Source: Limnohabitans sp. JirII-31
Lineage (GTDB): Bacteria; Pseudomonadota; Gammaproteobacteria; Burkholderiales; Burkholderiaceae_C
Direction: 5' to 3'
NCBI RefSeq assembly: GCF_002778315.1
Contig: NZ_NESA01000009.1
Location: forward strand, 1-64,000
Length of the DNA stretch: 64,000 nt
The notes below the pieces were generated by a model. The model was not told where the DNA came from and ran no database searches. It saw only the letters and a program-made list of their open reading frames with translations. A program made the translations under genes and the position numbers. This document shows, piece by piece, positions 26,352 to 35,568 of the stretch (its first letter is position 1; each line of letters starts with the position of its first letter).

Positions 26352-27561
26352 GAAACAACTCCTGTGGCGTGTGGCATCGGCGCTGATTGTAGGAAGCCTG
26401 GTGGCCTGTGGTTCTGCGCCGCGGCAGCAGGCGGTGGTGGACGACTATGCGCGCCCAACGCCCAGTGCGCCAGCCGTTGCCTCCCCACGCGCTGACACGC
26501 CTCGCGCCAGCGGTGCGCTGGCGGGCTTGCCCGGCACACCCAGCCCGCAACAGGCCTACCGCAGTCGCTGGGTGTTGGCCTCGTGGAACGATTTGCCAGG
26601 TTGGCCCGACGACCCACTGCATGAAGCTTGGAATGCGTGGCTGCAAAACTGCGAACGTCCCGGCCCCTTGTTTGGCCCGTTGTGTCCTGACGTGCGGCAA
26701 TTGCTGCTGGCCAGTGACGACGACCGTCGCTTGTGGATGATGGCGCACTTGCAGCCCTACCGCGTCGAGTCGCTGGATGGGGCGCCAGACGGCTTGCTCA
26801 CCAGTTATTACGAACCCCTGTTCGACGCGTCGGCGCAGCGTCGCCCAGGCTTTGAGGTGCCGCTGTATGCGCCACCGGAGGGCTTGGCCGAGTTGCGTCG
26901 TGCCGGGCGCATGTGGTTCACGCGCCAAGAGATTGACACCCTGCCCCAAGCCCAAGAAGCTTTGCGGGGACGCGAAGTCGCTTGGTTGGCCGACCCGATA
27001 GATGCCTTGGTGTTGCACATTCAGGGCTCGGGCCGCGTGCGCATCACCGACGCCAACGGACAGGTGCGCGTGGTGCGCTTGGCGTTTGCGGGCTCGAACG
27101 AACAACCCTACCAAAGCGTGGGCCGCTGGTTGCTGGACCGGGGCTTGATTCGTGATGCCTCTTGGCCGGGGATCAAAGCCTGGATCAGCAGCACCCAAAG
27201 TAGCAACCCGCGCTTGGTGCAGGAGATGTTGTGGAGCAATCCGCGCTATGTGTTTTTCCAGCCAGAGCAGCGCAGCGCGGCCGATGCCGACCTGGGGCCA
27301 CGTGGCGCGCAGGGTGTGCCCTTGACGCCGGGCCGCTCCATCGCGGTGGACAAAGACTCGGTGCCCTATGCCACGCCGCTGTGGCTGAGCTCTCGTGGCG
27401 CCAGCGCCAATTTGCAACGCATGGTGTTCGCCCAAGACACGGGCAGCGCCATCGTGGGTGCTGTGCGCGCTGACTACTTTGCGGGCACGGGTGCTGAAGC
27501 CGGTGAGCTGGCCGGTCGTGTGAAACAAAATTTGCGCCTGTGGGTGCTGTGGCCGAGGTAG
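26350..27561 (+). CDS. mltA: Membrane-bound lytic murein transglycosylase A
   Basis: MltA cleaves the beta-1,4 bond between MurNAc and GlcNAc in peptidoglycan, forming 1,6-anhydro ends. The 403-residue product begins with a lipoprotein signal (lipobox Leu-Val-Ala-Cys, Cys near residue 19). The MltA barrel carries LTSYYEPL, HIQGSGRVRI and a C-terminal 3D-type domain with FAQDTGSAIVGAVRADYFAGTG, including the catalytic Asp region. The ATG at 26350 gives a correct signal peptide. There is no Shine-Dalgarno sequence; CAAAAT ends 7 bases upstream. The next gene starts 2 bases after the stop. Confidence 0.95.
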   Translation: MKQLLWRVASALIVGSLVACGSAPRQQAVVDDYARPTPSAPAVASPRADTPRASGALAGLPGTPSPQQAYRSRWVLASWNDLPGWPDDPLHEAWNAWLQNCERPGPLFGPLCPDVRQLLLASDDDRRLWMMAHLQPYRVESLDGAPDGLLTSYYEPLFDASAQRRPGFEVPLYAPPEGLAELRRAGRMWFTRQEIDTLPQAQEALRGREVAWLADPIDALVLHIQGSGRVRITDANGQVRVVRLAFAGSNEQPYQSVGRWLLDRGLIRDASWPGIKAWISSTQSSNPRLVQEMLWSNPRYVFFQPEQRSAADADLGPRGAQGVPLTPGRSIAVDKDSVPYATPLWLSSRGASANLQRMVFAQDTGSAIVGAVRADYFAGTGAEAGELAGRVKQNLRLWVLWPR

Positions 27562-27563
27562 AC

Positions 27564-28076
27564 ATGGGCATCAAGCAATTCAATGGCGAGTGGGTGTCAC
27601 AGGAAGACCGGGTGCTGTTTCGCTTCAACACCCACGAGAACGAAGAGTTCTGCGTGTGGCTCACGCGTCGCATGGTGCAAGGTGTGTTGCAGGGCGCGCA
27701 GCAGTTGACGCTCAAGAGTTTGGAAAAAACCCACAGCCCAGAAGTGGCCCAGGTGGTGCAAGCGTTTCAGCAACAGTCGGTGGCCCAGCAGGTGAAGTTC
27801 AGTCAAAGTTACGAGCCAGCGACGCAAAAACCACTGGGGGAGCAGCCGCTGCTGGTCAAGGGCTTGGTGATGAACCTGGTGGAAGACCAAACCCAAATCG
27901 AGTTTCAGTTGGTCAACGGCCAAAGCGTGAATCTGTCTTTGGTACCCCATGTGTTGCAAGTGATGGTGACCTTGCTCAACAAGCTGCAACAGACCGCAGG
28001 CTGGGGCGTTGGTTTGGACGCCTTAGAGCCAAGTGCAGAGCCCGTGGCGACGCCACCTTCGCACCACGTTCACTGA
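27564..28076 (+). CDS. Conserved hypothetical protein
   Basis: I do not recognise a named family. The 170-residue soluble protein starts MGIKQFNGEWVSQEDRVLFR, has a WLTRRMVQGVL helix, a Gln-rich central part and a C-terminal strand-helix with LVEDQTQIEFQLVNGQ. The tail is Pro/His-rich. There is no signal peptide or membrane segment. It begins 2 bases after the mltA stop codon and is probably cotranscribed. Codon use matches the neighbours, so it is a real gene. Its role may be linked to the envelope through mltA, but this is only positional inference. Confidence 0.8.
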   Translation: MGIKQFNGEWVSQEDRVLFRFNTHENEEFCVWLTRRMVQGVLQGAQQLTLKSLEKTHSPEVAQVVQAFQQQSVAQQVKFSQSYEPATQKPLGEQPLLVKGLVMNLVEDQTQIEFQLVNGQSVNLSLVPHVLQVMVTLLNKLQQTAGWGVGLDALEPSAEPVATPPSHHVH

Positions 28077-28188
28077 CACATGACACGCCAAGCGGTCGAC
28101 CTCTGGTGCGCCACATAGGCGGCTCCAACGCAGGTGCGCGTGCAGGCCTACACTTTGCGCACATGACCAGAACTTCAGGAGCATTGCG

Positions 28189-31100
28189 ATGAACGCACCT
28201 CTGCCCGAGCACATTCGCCGCGCACTCGACAGCGTCACCTTAGACGACAAGTACAGCCTCGACGTAGGCCGTGCGTTCATGAGTGGTGTGCAAGCCTTGG
28301 TCAAGCTGCCCATGCTGCAACGCCAGCGCGATGCCCTGCAAGGCAAAAACACCGCCGGTTTCATCAGTGGTTACCGTGGTTCGCCTTTGGGTGGCTATGA
28401 CCAGGCTTTGTGGAAGGCCAAGTCGTATTTGCAGGCGCAGCACATCGTGTTTCAGCCGGGTGTGAACGAAGAGTTGGCCGCCACGGCTTTGTGGGGCACC
28501 CAACAGTTGGGCTTTGCCCCACCAGGCAGCAACAAGTTCGACGGTGTGTTTGGCATTTGGTATGGCAAAGGCCCCGGTGTGGACCGTTGCGCCGATGTGT
28601 TCAAGCACGCCAACATGGCGGGCACCACGGCCTGGGGCGGCGTGCTGGCCGTGGCGGGCGACGACCATGTGGCCAAAAGCTCCACGGCGGCGCACCAGAG
28701 CGACCATATTTTCAAAGCCTGTGGCACCCCGGTGTTCTTTCCCTCCAGCGTGCAAGACATTTTGGATTTGGGCTTGCATGCCATTGCCATGAGCCGCTTC
28801 TCGGGTCTGTGGTCGGGCATGAAGACGATTCAAGAAATTGTGGAGTCCAGTGCCACCGCCGTGATCGACCCCGCGCGCGTGAACATCGTGCTGCCCGAGT
28901 TCGAGATGCCGCCCGGCGGCCTGCACATCCGCTGGCCCGACGACGCGCTGAGCCAAGAGGCGCGTTTGTTTGACTACAAGTGGTACGCCGCGCTGGCCTA
29001 TGTGCGCGCCAACCGCCTGAACTACAACGCGATCGAAGGCCCGAACGACCGCTTCGGCTTGATCGCCAGTGGCAAGGCCTACAACGACACCCGTCAGGCC
29101 TTGCTCGATTTGGGGCTGGACGACGCCACCTGCCAACGGGTGGGCATTCGCTTGCACAAGGTCAGCGTGGTGTGGCCGCTGGACGCACAGCTCACGCGCG
29201 AGTTCGCCACTGGCTTGCAAGAAATATTGGTGGTGGAAGAAAAACGCCAGGTCATCGAATACCAGCTCAAAGAAGAGCTCTACAACTGGCGTGCCGATGT
29301 GCGCCCCCATGTGCTGGGCAAGTTCAACGAGGTGGAAGGGGACTTCTCGGGCGGCGAATGGTCGCAACCCAACCCCAGCGCCAACACTTTGCTGAGAGCC
29401 AACGCCGACTTGAATCCGGCGTTGATTGCCAAGGCCATTGCGCAGCGCTTGAAAAAACTCGGGCTCGATGCCGACACCCAAGCCCGCGTGGATGCGCAAC
29501 TGGCCATCCTCAGCGCCAAAGAGCGCGCCATGCAGGTGGTCGAGGTCAAGGCCGACCGACAACCTTGGTTTTGCTCGGGCTGCCCGCACAACACCTCCAC
29601 GCGTGTGCCCGAAGGCTCGCGCGCCATGGCGGGTATTGGTTGCCACTTCATGGTGTTGTGGATGGACCGCAGCACCAGCGGCTTCACCCAAATGGGCGGC
29701 GAAGGCACGCCCTGGGTGGGGCAGCAGCCTTTTGTGAACGACACCCACATGTTTGCCAACATGGGGGACGGCACCTACTTTCACAGCGGCATCTTGGCGA
29801 TTCGCCAAAGCATTGCCGCGGGTGTGAACATCACCTACAAAATTTTGTACAACGATGCCGTGGCCATGACCGGCGGCCAGCCGGTGGGTGAACGCCCCGA
29901 GGGCCACAGCGTGCTGCAAATTGCGCACAGCATGAAGGCCGAAGGCGCGCAGCGCATCGTGGTGGTAACGGATGAACCCGATAAATACGATGGCGCGGAT
30001 TTGGGGGCTGGTGTGGCGGTGTTTCACCGCGACGAACTCGACCGCGTCCAGCGTGAGATGCGCGAGATCAAAGGTTGCACCATCATCATCTACGACCAAA
30101 CCTGCGCCACCGAAAAACGCCGCCGTCGCAAACGCGGCACGATGGTGGACCCCGCGGTGCGCGTGGTGATCAACGACTTGGTGTGTGAAGGCTGCGGCGA
30201 CTGCGGCGTGCAAAGCAACTGCCTGAGCGTGGAGCCGCTCGAGACCGAGTGGGGCCGCAAACGCACCATCAACCAAAGCACCTGCAACAAAGACACCAGT
30301 TGCTTGAAAGGCTTTTGCCCCAGCTTTGTCACGGTGGAAGGCGGCCAGTTGAAAAAGAAGGCCAAAGGCGTGACGGCCTTGGCCTACCCCAACCCCGAAT
30401 TACCAGAGCCCAACCTGCCGCCACTCGACCATGCCTGGGGCATGGTGGTGGCAGGTGTGGGCGGCACAGGCGTGATCACCATCGGCCAGTTGCTGGGCAT
30501 GGCGGCGCACATCGAGGGTAAGGGCATCGTCACCCAAGATGCCGCGGGCTTAGCGCAAAAAGGCGGCGCCACTTGGAGCCATGTGCTGATTGCCAACGAC
30601 CAAGACGCGATCCGCACCACCCGTGTGAGCTTGGCGTCTGCCGACTTGATCCTTGGCTGTGACCCCATCGTCACAGCGGGCAAAGAAACCTTGCAACGCA
30701 TGCGCGCAGGCCGCACCCATGTGGCTCTGAATGCCTACAGCACGCCCACGGCGGCGTTCGTCAAAAACACCGACTGGCAAAACCCTGCCGAGCAATGCGT
30801 GGCTGAGATTGCACACACCGTGGGCGCAGAGGGCTTGAGCGTGTTCGACGCCAACCGCGTGGCCCTACAGACCTTGGGCGACAGCATCTTTGTCAACCCC
30901 ATGATCTTGGGCTACGCGTGGCAAAAGGGCTGGGTGCCTCTGGGGCATGAGGCTTTGATGCGTGCCATGGAACTCAACGATGTGGCGGTGGCTCAGAACC
31001 AAACGGCGTTTGAGTGGGGCCGTCAATGTGCACACGACTGGGCGGCGGTGCAAACCGCGTTGGCACCTTCTCAAACCGTGCAATTTCACAAGCCCGCGGG

Positions 31101-31734
31101 TGTGGATGACGTGATTGCGAGGCGTGTAGCATTTCTGACCGACTACCAAAACGCCGCCTATGCCGCGAGCTACCTCGGCGCGGTAGAGCGTGTGCGTGCG
31201 GCCGAGGCCGCGCTGCACAAAACTTCGCTCACCGAGGCGGTGTCACGTAACCTCTTCAAGCTGATGGCCTACAAGGACGAGTACGAGGTGGCGCGCTTGC
31301 ACACCGATGCGGCGTTCTTACAAAAAATCAAGGGCATGTTTGAAGGCGACTACACCCTCAACTACCACTTGGCCCCGCCCTTGATCGCCAAGACCAATGC
31401 CAAAGGCGAGTTGCAAAAGCAAAAGTTTGGCCCGGCCATGTTGACGGGTTTCAAGCTGCTCCAGCACTTCAAGGTCTTGCGCGGTACGCCCTTGGATATC
31501 TTTGGTTACAGCGAGGAGCGCCGCACCGAACGTGTCTTGATCGACGAGTACCGCGCCACGCTGGACACGGTGCTGGCCAAGCTCACGCCAGACAACCACG
31601 CACTGGCGCTTGAGCTGGCGCGGGTGCCCGAGCAGATCAAGGGCTTTGGCCATGTGAAGGCGCGCAACTTGGCGGCGGCGCGCAGCAAGTGGGACGGGTT
31701 GCTGACGCAGTGGCATGCACAGGCCCTGGTGTAA
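28189..31734 (+). CDS. Fused indolepyruvate ferredoxin oxidoreductase
   Basis: This 1181-residue single-chain enzyme oxidatively decarboxylates aryl pyruvates such as indolepyruvate to acyl-CoA. It combines the alpha and beta subunits of archaeal IorAB. In order, it has an N-terminal pyrimidine-binding domain, a TPP-binding domain near 460-600 with Cys462 in CSGCPHNTST, and a ferredoxin-like insert from residue 666 (CEGCGDCGVQSNC plus CNKDTSC). A gamma-subunit domain carries VAGVGGTGVITIGQ, followed by a C-terminal DUF6537-like part. AGGAG 7 bases before the ATG supports the start. The gene stands alone. Confidence 0.95.
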   Translation: MNAPLPEHIRRALDSVTLDDKYSLDVGRAFMSGVQALVKLPMLQRQRDALQGKNTAGFISGYRGSPLGGYDQALWKAKSYLQAQHIVFQPGVNEELAATALWGTQQLGFAPPGSNKFDGVFGIWYGKGPGVDRCADVFKHANMAGTTAWGGVLAVAGDDHVAKSSTAAHQSDHIFKACGTPVFFPSSVQDILDLGLHAIAMSRFSGLWSGMKTIQEIVESSATAVIDPARVNIVLPEFEMPPGGLHIRWPDDALSQEARLFDYKWYAALAYVRANRLNYNAIEGPNDRFGLIASGKAYNDTRQALLDLGLDDATCQRVGIRLHKVSVVWPLDAQLTREFATGLQEILVVEEKRQVIEYQLKEELYNWRADVRPHVLGKFNEVEGDFSGGEWSQPNPSANTLLRANADLNPALIAKAIAQRLKKLGLDADTQARVDAQLAILSAKERAMQVVEVKADRQPWFCSGCPHNTSTRVPEGSRAMAGIGCHFMVLWMDRSTSGFTQMGGEGTPWVGQQPFVNDTHMFANMGDGTYFHSGILAIRQSIAAGVNITYKILYNDAVAMTGGQPVGERPEGHSVLQIAHSMKAEGAQRIVVVTDEPDKYDGADLGAGVAVFHRDELDRVQREMREIKGCTIIIYDQTCATEKRRRRKRGTMVDPAVRVVINDLVCEGCGDCGVQSNCLSVEPLETEWGRKRTINQSTCNKDTSCLKGFCPSFVTVEGGQLKKKAKGVTALAYPNPELPEPNLPPLDHAWGMVVAGVGGTGVITIGQLLGMAAHIEGKGIVTQDAAGLAQKGGATWSHVLIANDQDAIRTTRVSLASADLILGCDPIVTAGKETLQRMRAGRTHVALNAYSTPTAAFVKNTDWQNPAEQCVAEIAHTVGAEGLSVFDANRVALQTLGDSIFVNPMILGYAWQKGWVPLGHEALMRAMELNDVAVAQNQTAFEWGRQCAHDWAAVQTALAPSQTVQFHKPAGVDDVIARRVAFLTDYQNAAYAASYLGAVERVRAAEAALHKTSLTEAVSRNLFKLMAYKDEYEVARLHTDAAFLQKIKGMFEGDYTLNYHLAPPLIAKTNAKGELQKQKFGPAMLTGFKLLQHFKVLRGTPLDIFGYSEERRTERVLIDEYRATLDTVLAKLTPDNHALALELARVPEQIKGFGHVKARNLAAARSKWDGLLTQWHAQALV

Positions 31735-31838
31735 TCAGGGTCGCCAGAGGGCTGAGCGCCCGCCGCATACAATCCCCGGCTGGCCTGCTGGGGTGCGTTT
31801 TGCGCCTTGGTGGGAGCCCTTCTATTTGGAGTTCCACC

Positions 31839-32171
31839 GTGTTCATTTCTTCTGCTTTTGCCCAAACCGCACCTGCTGCCTCTGCTGGTGGCGACATCAT
31901 GTCTTCGCTCACCGGCATGTTGCCTTTGGTGTTGATGTTCGTGGTCTTGTACTTCGTGATGATTCGTCCCCAAATGAAGCGTCAAAAAGAACACAAGTCC
32001 ATGATCGACGCGCTCGCCAAAGGCGATGAAGTGGCGACCGCTGGCGGTCTGTTGGGCAAAGTCACCAAGCTGGGTGACACCACCTTGAGCGTGGAGATTG
32101 CCACCGGCGTCGAAGTGCAGCTGCAGCGCAGCGCTGTGGTGCAAGTGTTGCCCAAAGGCACGGTCAAGTAA
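31839..32171 (+). CDS. yajC: Sec translocon accessory subunit YajC
   Basis: YajC is a small inner-membrane protein that associates with SecDF and the SecYEG channel. The 110-residue product has an N-terminal Ala-rich stretch, one membrane helix (about residues 28-46, LPLVLMFVVLYFVMIRPQ) and a cytoplasmic KGDEVATAGGLLGKV domain typical of the family. The GTG start at 31839 is backed by GGAG 7 bases upstream; longer readings run into the upstream gene. It is followed by secD and secF. A TACAAT about 70 bases upstream is a possible -10. Confidence 0.95.
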   Translation: MFISSAFAQTAPAASAGGDIMSSLTGMLPLVLMFVVLYFVMIRPQMKRQKEHKSMIDALAKGDEVATAGGLLGKVTKLGDTTLSVEIATGVEVQLQRSAVVQVLPKGTVK

Positions 32172-32189
32172 CTTCACTTCAAAGCGATC

Positions 32190-34043
32190 ATGAACCGTTA
32201 CCCGTTCTGGAAATACGCGATCATTTGCATCGCTTTGTTGGTGGGCTGTGTCTACACACTGCCCAACTTTTTTGGTGAAGCTCCGGCGGTGCAAGTCTCG
32301 TCGGGCAAGGCCAGTGTCAAGGTCGATCAGGCGGTGCAAGAGCGCGTGCAAGAGGCGCTCAAGGCCGCAGGCATCACCCCCGATGTGTTGACGCTGGAGA
32401 GCGGTTCGCTCAAAGTACGCTTTGACAACACCGACACCCAACTCAAAGCCAAAGACGCCATTCAGCATGCGTTGGTGCCCGACGCCAATGACCCCACCTA
32501 CGTGGTGGCGCTCAACCTGTTGTCGCGTTCACCGGCCTGGTTGTCGTCGTTGAACGCTGCGCCCATGTACCTGGGGCTGGATTTGCGTGGTGGCGTGCAC
32601 TTCATGCTGCAAGTCGACATGCCCGCCGCGTTGACCAAGAAAACCGAATCGCTGGCGGGCGACATCCGCACCACCTTGCGTGAAAAGAATGTGCGCCACA
32701 GCGGCATCAGCCGCAACGGTCAGACCATTGAGGTGCGCTTTCGTGAGATGGCGACCTTGGAGTCCGCCCAGCGCGTGATCCAAGACCAGTTTGCCGATTT
32801 GCAAACCACCAGCGCCCCAGACGGTGCCGACTTCAAACTCAGCGCCACCATCAACCCGGTGGCAGCACGCCGCGTGCAAGAGCAGGCGATCAAACAAAAC
32901 ATCACCACCTTGCACAACCGCATCAACGAACTCGGCGTGGCCGAACCGGTGATTCAGCAGCAAGGCACCGACCGCATCGTGGTGCAACTGCCTGGCGTGC
33001 AAGACACGGCCAAGGCCAAAGATATTTTGGGCCGTACCGCCACGCTGGAAATCCGCATGGTTGATGAAAGCGCCGAAGCCCGTGCCGCCGAGCTAAGCAA
33101 CGCCCCTGTGCCCTTTGGCACCGAGCGTTTCTTGGAGCGCAACGGCCAAGCGGTGATCGTGAAGAAGCAAGTTATCTTGACCGGCGAGAACTTGACCGAC
33201 GCCCAGCCCGGCTTTGACAGCCAGAGCCAAGAAGCGGCGGTGCACCTGACGCTCGACGCCAAGGGCGCGCGCATTTTCAAAGACGTGACCCGCGAGAGCG
33301 TGGGCAAGCGCATGGCTATCTTGCTGTTTGAAAAAGGCAAGGGCGAGGTGGTGACGGCCCCCGTGATTCGCAGTGAAATTGGCGGTGGCCGGGTGCAGAT
33401 TTCGGGCCGCATGAGCACGGTAGAAGCCAATGACACAGCGTTGCTGTTGCGCGCGGGCTCGTTGGCTGCACCGATGGAGATCATCGAAGAACGCACCATT
33501 GGCCCAAGCCTAGGTGCTGAGAACATCGCCAAAGGTTTCGATTCGGTCACTTGGGGATTTGTGGCTGTGACGGCCTTCATGTGCGCGTACTACATGCTGT
33601 TTGGCGTGTTCTCCAGCGTGGCCTTGGCAGTGAACCTGTTGTTGTTGGTGGCTGTGCTGTCCATGCTGCAAGCCACCCTGACCCTGCCGGGCATGGCTGC
33701 CATGGCCTTGGTGCTGGGCATGGCGATTGACGCCAACGTGCTGATCAACGAACGCGTGCGTGAAGAGTTGCGCAATGGCGCATCCCCGCAGTCGGCCATT
33801 CACGCCGGGTACGACCGCGCCTGGGCGACCATTTTGGACTCCAACGTCACCACCTTGATCGCTGGTTTGGCGCTGCTGGCTTTTGGTTCCGGCCCCGTGC
33901 GTGGATTTGCGGTGGTGCATTGCTTGGGCATTTTGACCAGCATGTTCTCGGCCGTGTTCTTCTCGCGTGGCTTGGTCAACGTTTGGTATGGCCGCCAAAA
34001 GAAATTGCAAACCGTGTCCATTGGCACGGTGTGGCGCGCTTAA
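32190..34043 (+). CDS. secD: Protein translocase subunit SecD
   Basis: SecD, with SecF, uses the proton gradient to complete export of proteins through the Sec channel. The 617-residue product has membrane helix 1 at the N-terminus and the periplasmic P1 domain with GLDLRGGVHFMLQVD. The C-terminal RND-like bundle of five helices includes MAIDANVLINERVREELRNG with the conserved Asp. Length is normal for the family. It starts 18 bases after yajC and ends 13 bases before secF. Confidence 0.98.
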   Translation: MNRYPFWKYAIICIALLVGCVYTLPNFFGEAPAVQVSSGKASVKVDQAVQERVQEALKAAGITPDVLTLESGSLKVRFDNTDTQLKAKDAIQHALVPDANDPTYVVALNLLSRSPAWLSSLNAAPMYLGLDLRGGVHFMLQVDMPAALTKKTESLAGDIRTTLREKNVRHSGISRNGQTIEVRFREMATLESAQRVIQDQFADLQTTSAPDGADFKLSATINPVAARRVQEQAIKQNITTLHNRINELGVAEPVIQQQGTDRIVVQLPGVQDTAKAKDILGRTATLEIRMVDESAEARAAELSNAPVPFGTERFLERNGQAVIVKKQVILTGENLTDAQPGFDSQSQEAAVHLTLDAKGARIFKDVTRESVGKRMAILLFEKGKGEVVTAPVIRSEIGGGRVQISGRMSTVEANDTALLLRAGSLAAPMEIIEERTIGPSLGAENIAKGFDSVTWGFVAVTAFMCAYYMLFGVFSSVALAVNLLLLVAVLSMLQATLTLPGMAAMALVLGMAIDANVLINERVREELRNGASPQSAIHAGYDRAWATILDSNVTTLIAGLALLAFGSGPVRGFAVVHCLGILTSMFSAVFFSRGLVNVWYGRQKKLQTVSIGTVWRA

Positions 34044-34056
34044 AAAAGGAACTCAC

Positions 34057-35013
34057 GTGGAATTTTTTAAGATTCGCAAAGACATCCCGTTCATGAAGAA
34101 CGCGATTGCGTTCAACGCGATCTCGTTCATCACCTTCCTCGCGGCGGTGTTCTTTTTGTTCAGCCGTGGCTTGCACCTGTCGGTCGAGTTCACGGGCGGC
34201 ACGCTGATGGAAGTCAGCTACAGCCAAGCAGCAGACCTGAATGTGGTGCGCGACCAAATTGCCAAGCTCGGCTTGAACGATGTGCAAGTGCAAAACTTTG
34301 GCACCGCACGCGATGTGATGATTCGCATGCCCGCCGTGAAGGGCCAAAGTTCAGCCCAACAAAGCGAGCAGGTGTTGACCGCTTTGAAAGCCACCGACAC
34401 CAACATTCAGCTGCGCCGCACCGAATTTGTGGGCCCTCAAGTGGGCGACGAGTTGGCCATCGATGGCTTGAAGGCCTTGGCCTTTGTGGTGGTGGGCATC
34501 ATGATTTATTTGGCCATGCGCTTCGAGTGGAAGTTTGCAGTCGCTGCCATCATTGCCAACTTGCACGACGTGGTCATCATCCTGGGCTTCTTCGCGTTCT
34601 TCCAGTGGGAGTTTTCGCTACCCGTGCTGGCGGCGGTGTTGGCGGTGCTGGGGTACTCGGTCAACGAGTCGGTGGTGATTTTTGACCGGATTCGCGAGAA
34701 CTTCCGCCGCTACCGCAAGATGAACACGGTCGAGATCATCGACAACGCCATCACCTCCACCATCAGCCGCACCATCATCACCCATGGTTGTACCCAGCTC
34801 ATGGTGTTGTCGATGTTGCTGTTTGGTGGCGCCACCCTGCATTACTTTGCGCTGGCGCTCACCATCGGCATTTTGTTTGGCATTTACTCGTCGGTGTTTG
34901 TGGCGGCTGCGATTGCCATGTGGCTGGGCATTCGTCGCGAAGACTTGATCAAGCACACCGGGCCCAAAACACCGGGTGACCCGGACGACGAAAACGCAGG
35001 GGCGGTGGTTTAA
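34057..35013 (+). CDS. secF: Protein translocase subunit SecF
   Basis: The 318-residue partner of SecD has an N-terminal membrane helix, the periplasmic signature LSVEFTGGTLMEV, and a C-terminal helical bundle with GYSVNESVVIFDRIRENFR, where the conserved Asp takes part in proton transfer. The GTG start at 34057 is preceded by AAGGA 5 bases upstream. It is the last gene of yajC-secD-secF. The next gene, smg, is convergent, 9 bases away. Confidence 0.98.
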   Translation: MEFFKIRKDIPFMKNAIAFNAISFITFLAAVFFLFSRGLHLSVEFTGGTLMEVSYSQAADLNVVRDQIAKLGLNDVQVQNFGTARDVMIRMPAVKGQSSAQQSEQVLTALKATDTNIQLRRTEFVGPQVGDELAIDGLKALAFVVVGIMIYLAMRFEWKFAVAAIIANLHDVVIILGFFAFFQWEFSLPVLAAVLAVLGYSVNESVVIFDRIRENFRRYRKMNTVEIIDNAITSTISRTIITHGCTQLMVLSMLLFGGATLHYFALALTIGILFGIYSSVFVAAAIAMWLGIRREDLIKHTGPKTPGDPDDENAGAVV

Positions 35014-35022
35014 CGGCAGCCC

Positions 35023-35505
35023 TCAGTGCGCCACGCGGTGGTGGTCGTCGCACAGCTCATCGAGCACCAAGGCATCGGGCTCTAGCCCGACGCTCCAATA
35101 CACCATCAGCACGATGATCTTGAGGTCATCCAAAGACACGGGTTGTCCGGGCACCGCCATGGCGCGGTCAATCACGATCTCACGCATGTGGGCCGAGAGC
35201 ACGCCAGCAGATTCTAAAAAATTGACGAACCCTAACGACTCGGCGCCCAAGTGGTCTTGCTCGGCCACAGAATAAATGCGCAGGCTGTGTGCAGATTCAG
35301 GGTGTGTTTCGGGTGCGCTTTGGCTGATGTCGATCAGCTCGGTGTTGTGCGATGCGAGGTTCAACCCGGCCAGCCAATGCAGGGCTTGTTGGATGTCGTC
35401 TGACTCAAACCCAACGGCGCTCAGTTTGCGGCCCAGTTGTTGCAACTCAGGACACGCATCGCCTCGCCAGTAGTTTTCATAGACGAATACGAGCACTTCA
35501 AACAT
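35023..35505 (-). CDS. smg: Smg family protein (DUF494)
   Basis: The 160-residue protein begins MFEVLVFVYENYW, the hallmark of the Smg/DUF494 family, which is encoded beside dprA in many beta- and gammaproteobacteria. It has acidic surface composition and a C-terminal helix pair (LKIIVLMVYWSVG). The function is unknown. The gene follows dprA on the same strand after 63 bases. TATATT (35512-35517, minus strand) lies exactly 6 bases before the ATG and no ribosome binding site is present. Confidence 0.95.
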   Translation of the reverse strand: MFEVLVFVYENYWRGDACPELQQLGRKLSAVGFESDDIQQALHWLAGLNLASHNTELIDISQSAPETHPESAHSLRIYSVAEQDHLGAESLGFVNFLESAGVLSAHMREIVIDRAMAVPGQPVSLDDLKIIVLMVYWSVGLEPDALVLDELCDDHHRVAH

Positions 35506-35517
35506 GGCTTCAATATA
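35506..35517 (-). promoter_or_regulatory. Candidate -10 element for a leaderless smg transcript
   Basis: TATATT on the minus strand matches the sigma70 -10 consensus at five of six positions and ends 6 bases before the smg ATG. No consensus -35 is seen. Confidence 0.35.
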
Positions 35518-35568
35518 CCTGCTTTTATGGCGTGACTTGCGCAAATATGTGCGTGTTGTTGCATGTGT

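Noticed and set aside
28240..30276. Open frame of about 678 codons opposite the indolepyruvate oxidoreductase gene
   Set aside because: It is a complete antisense shadow of a strongly conserved enzyme, with no recognisable domain.
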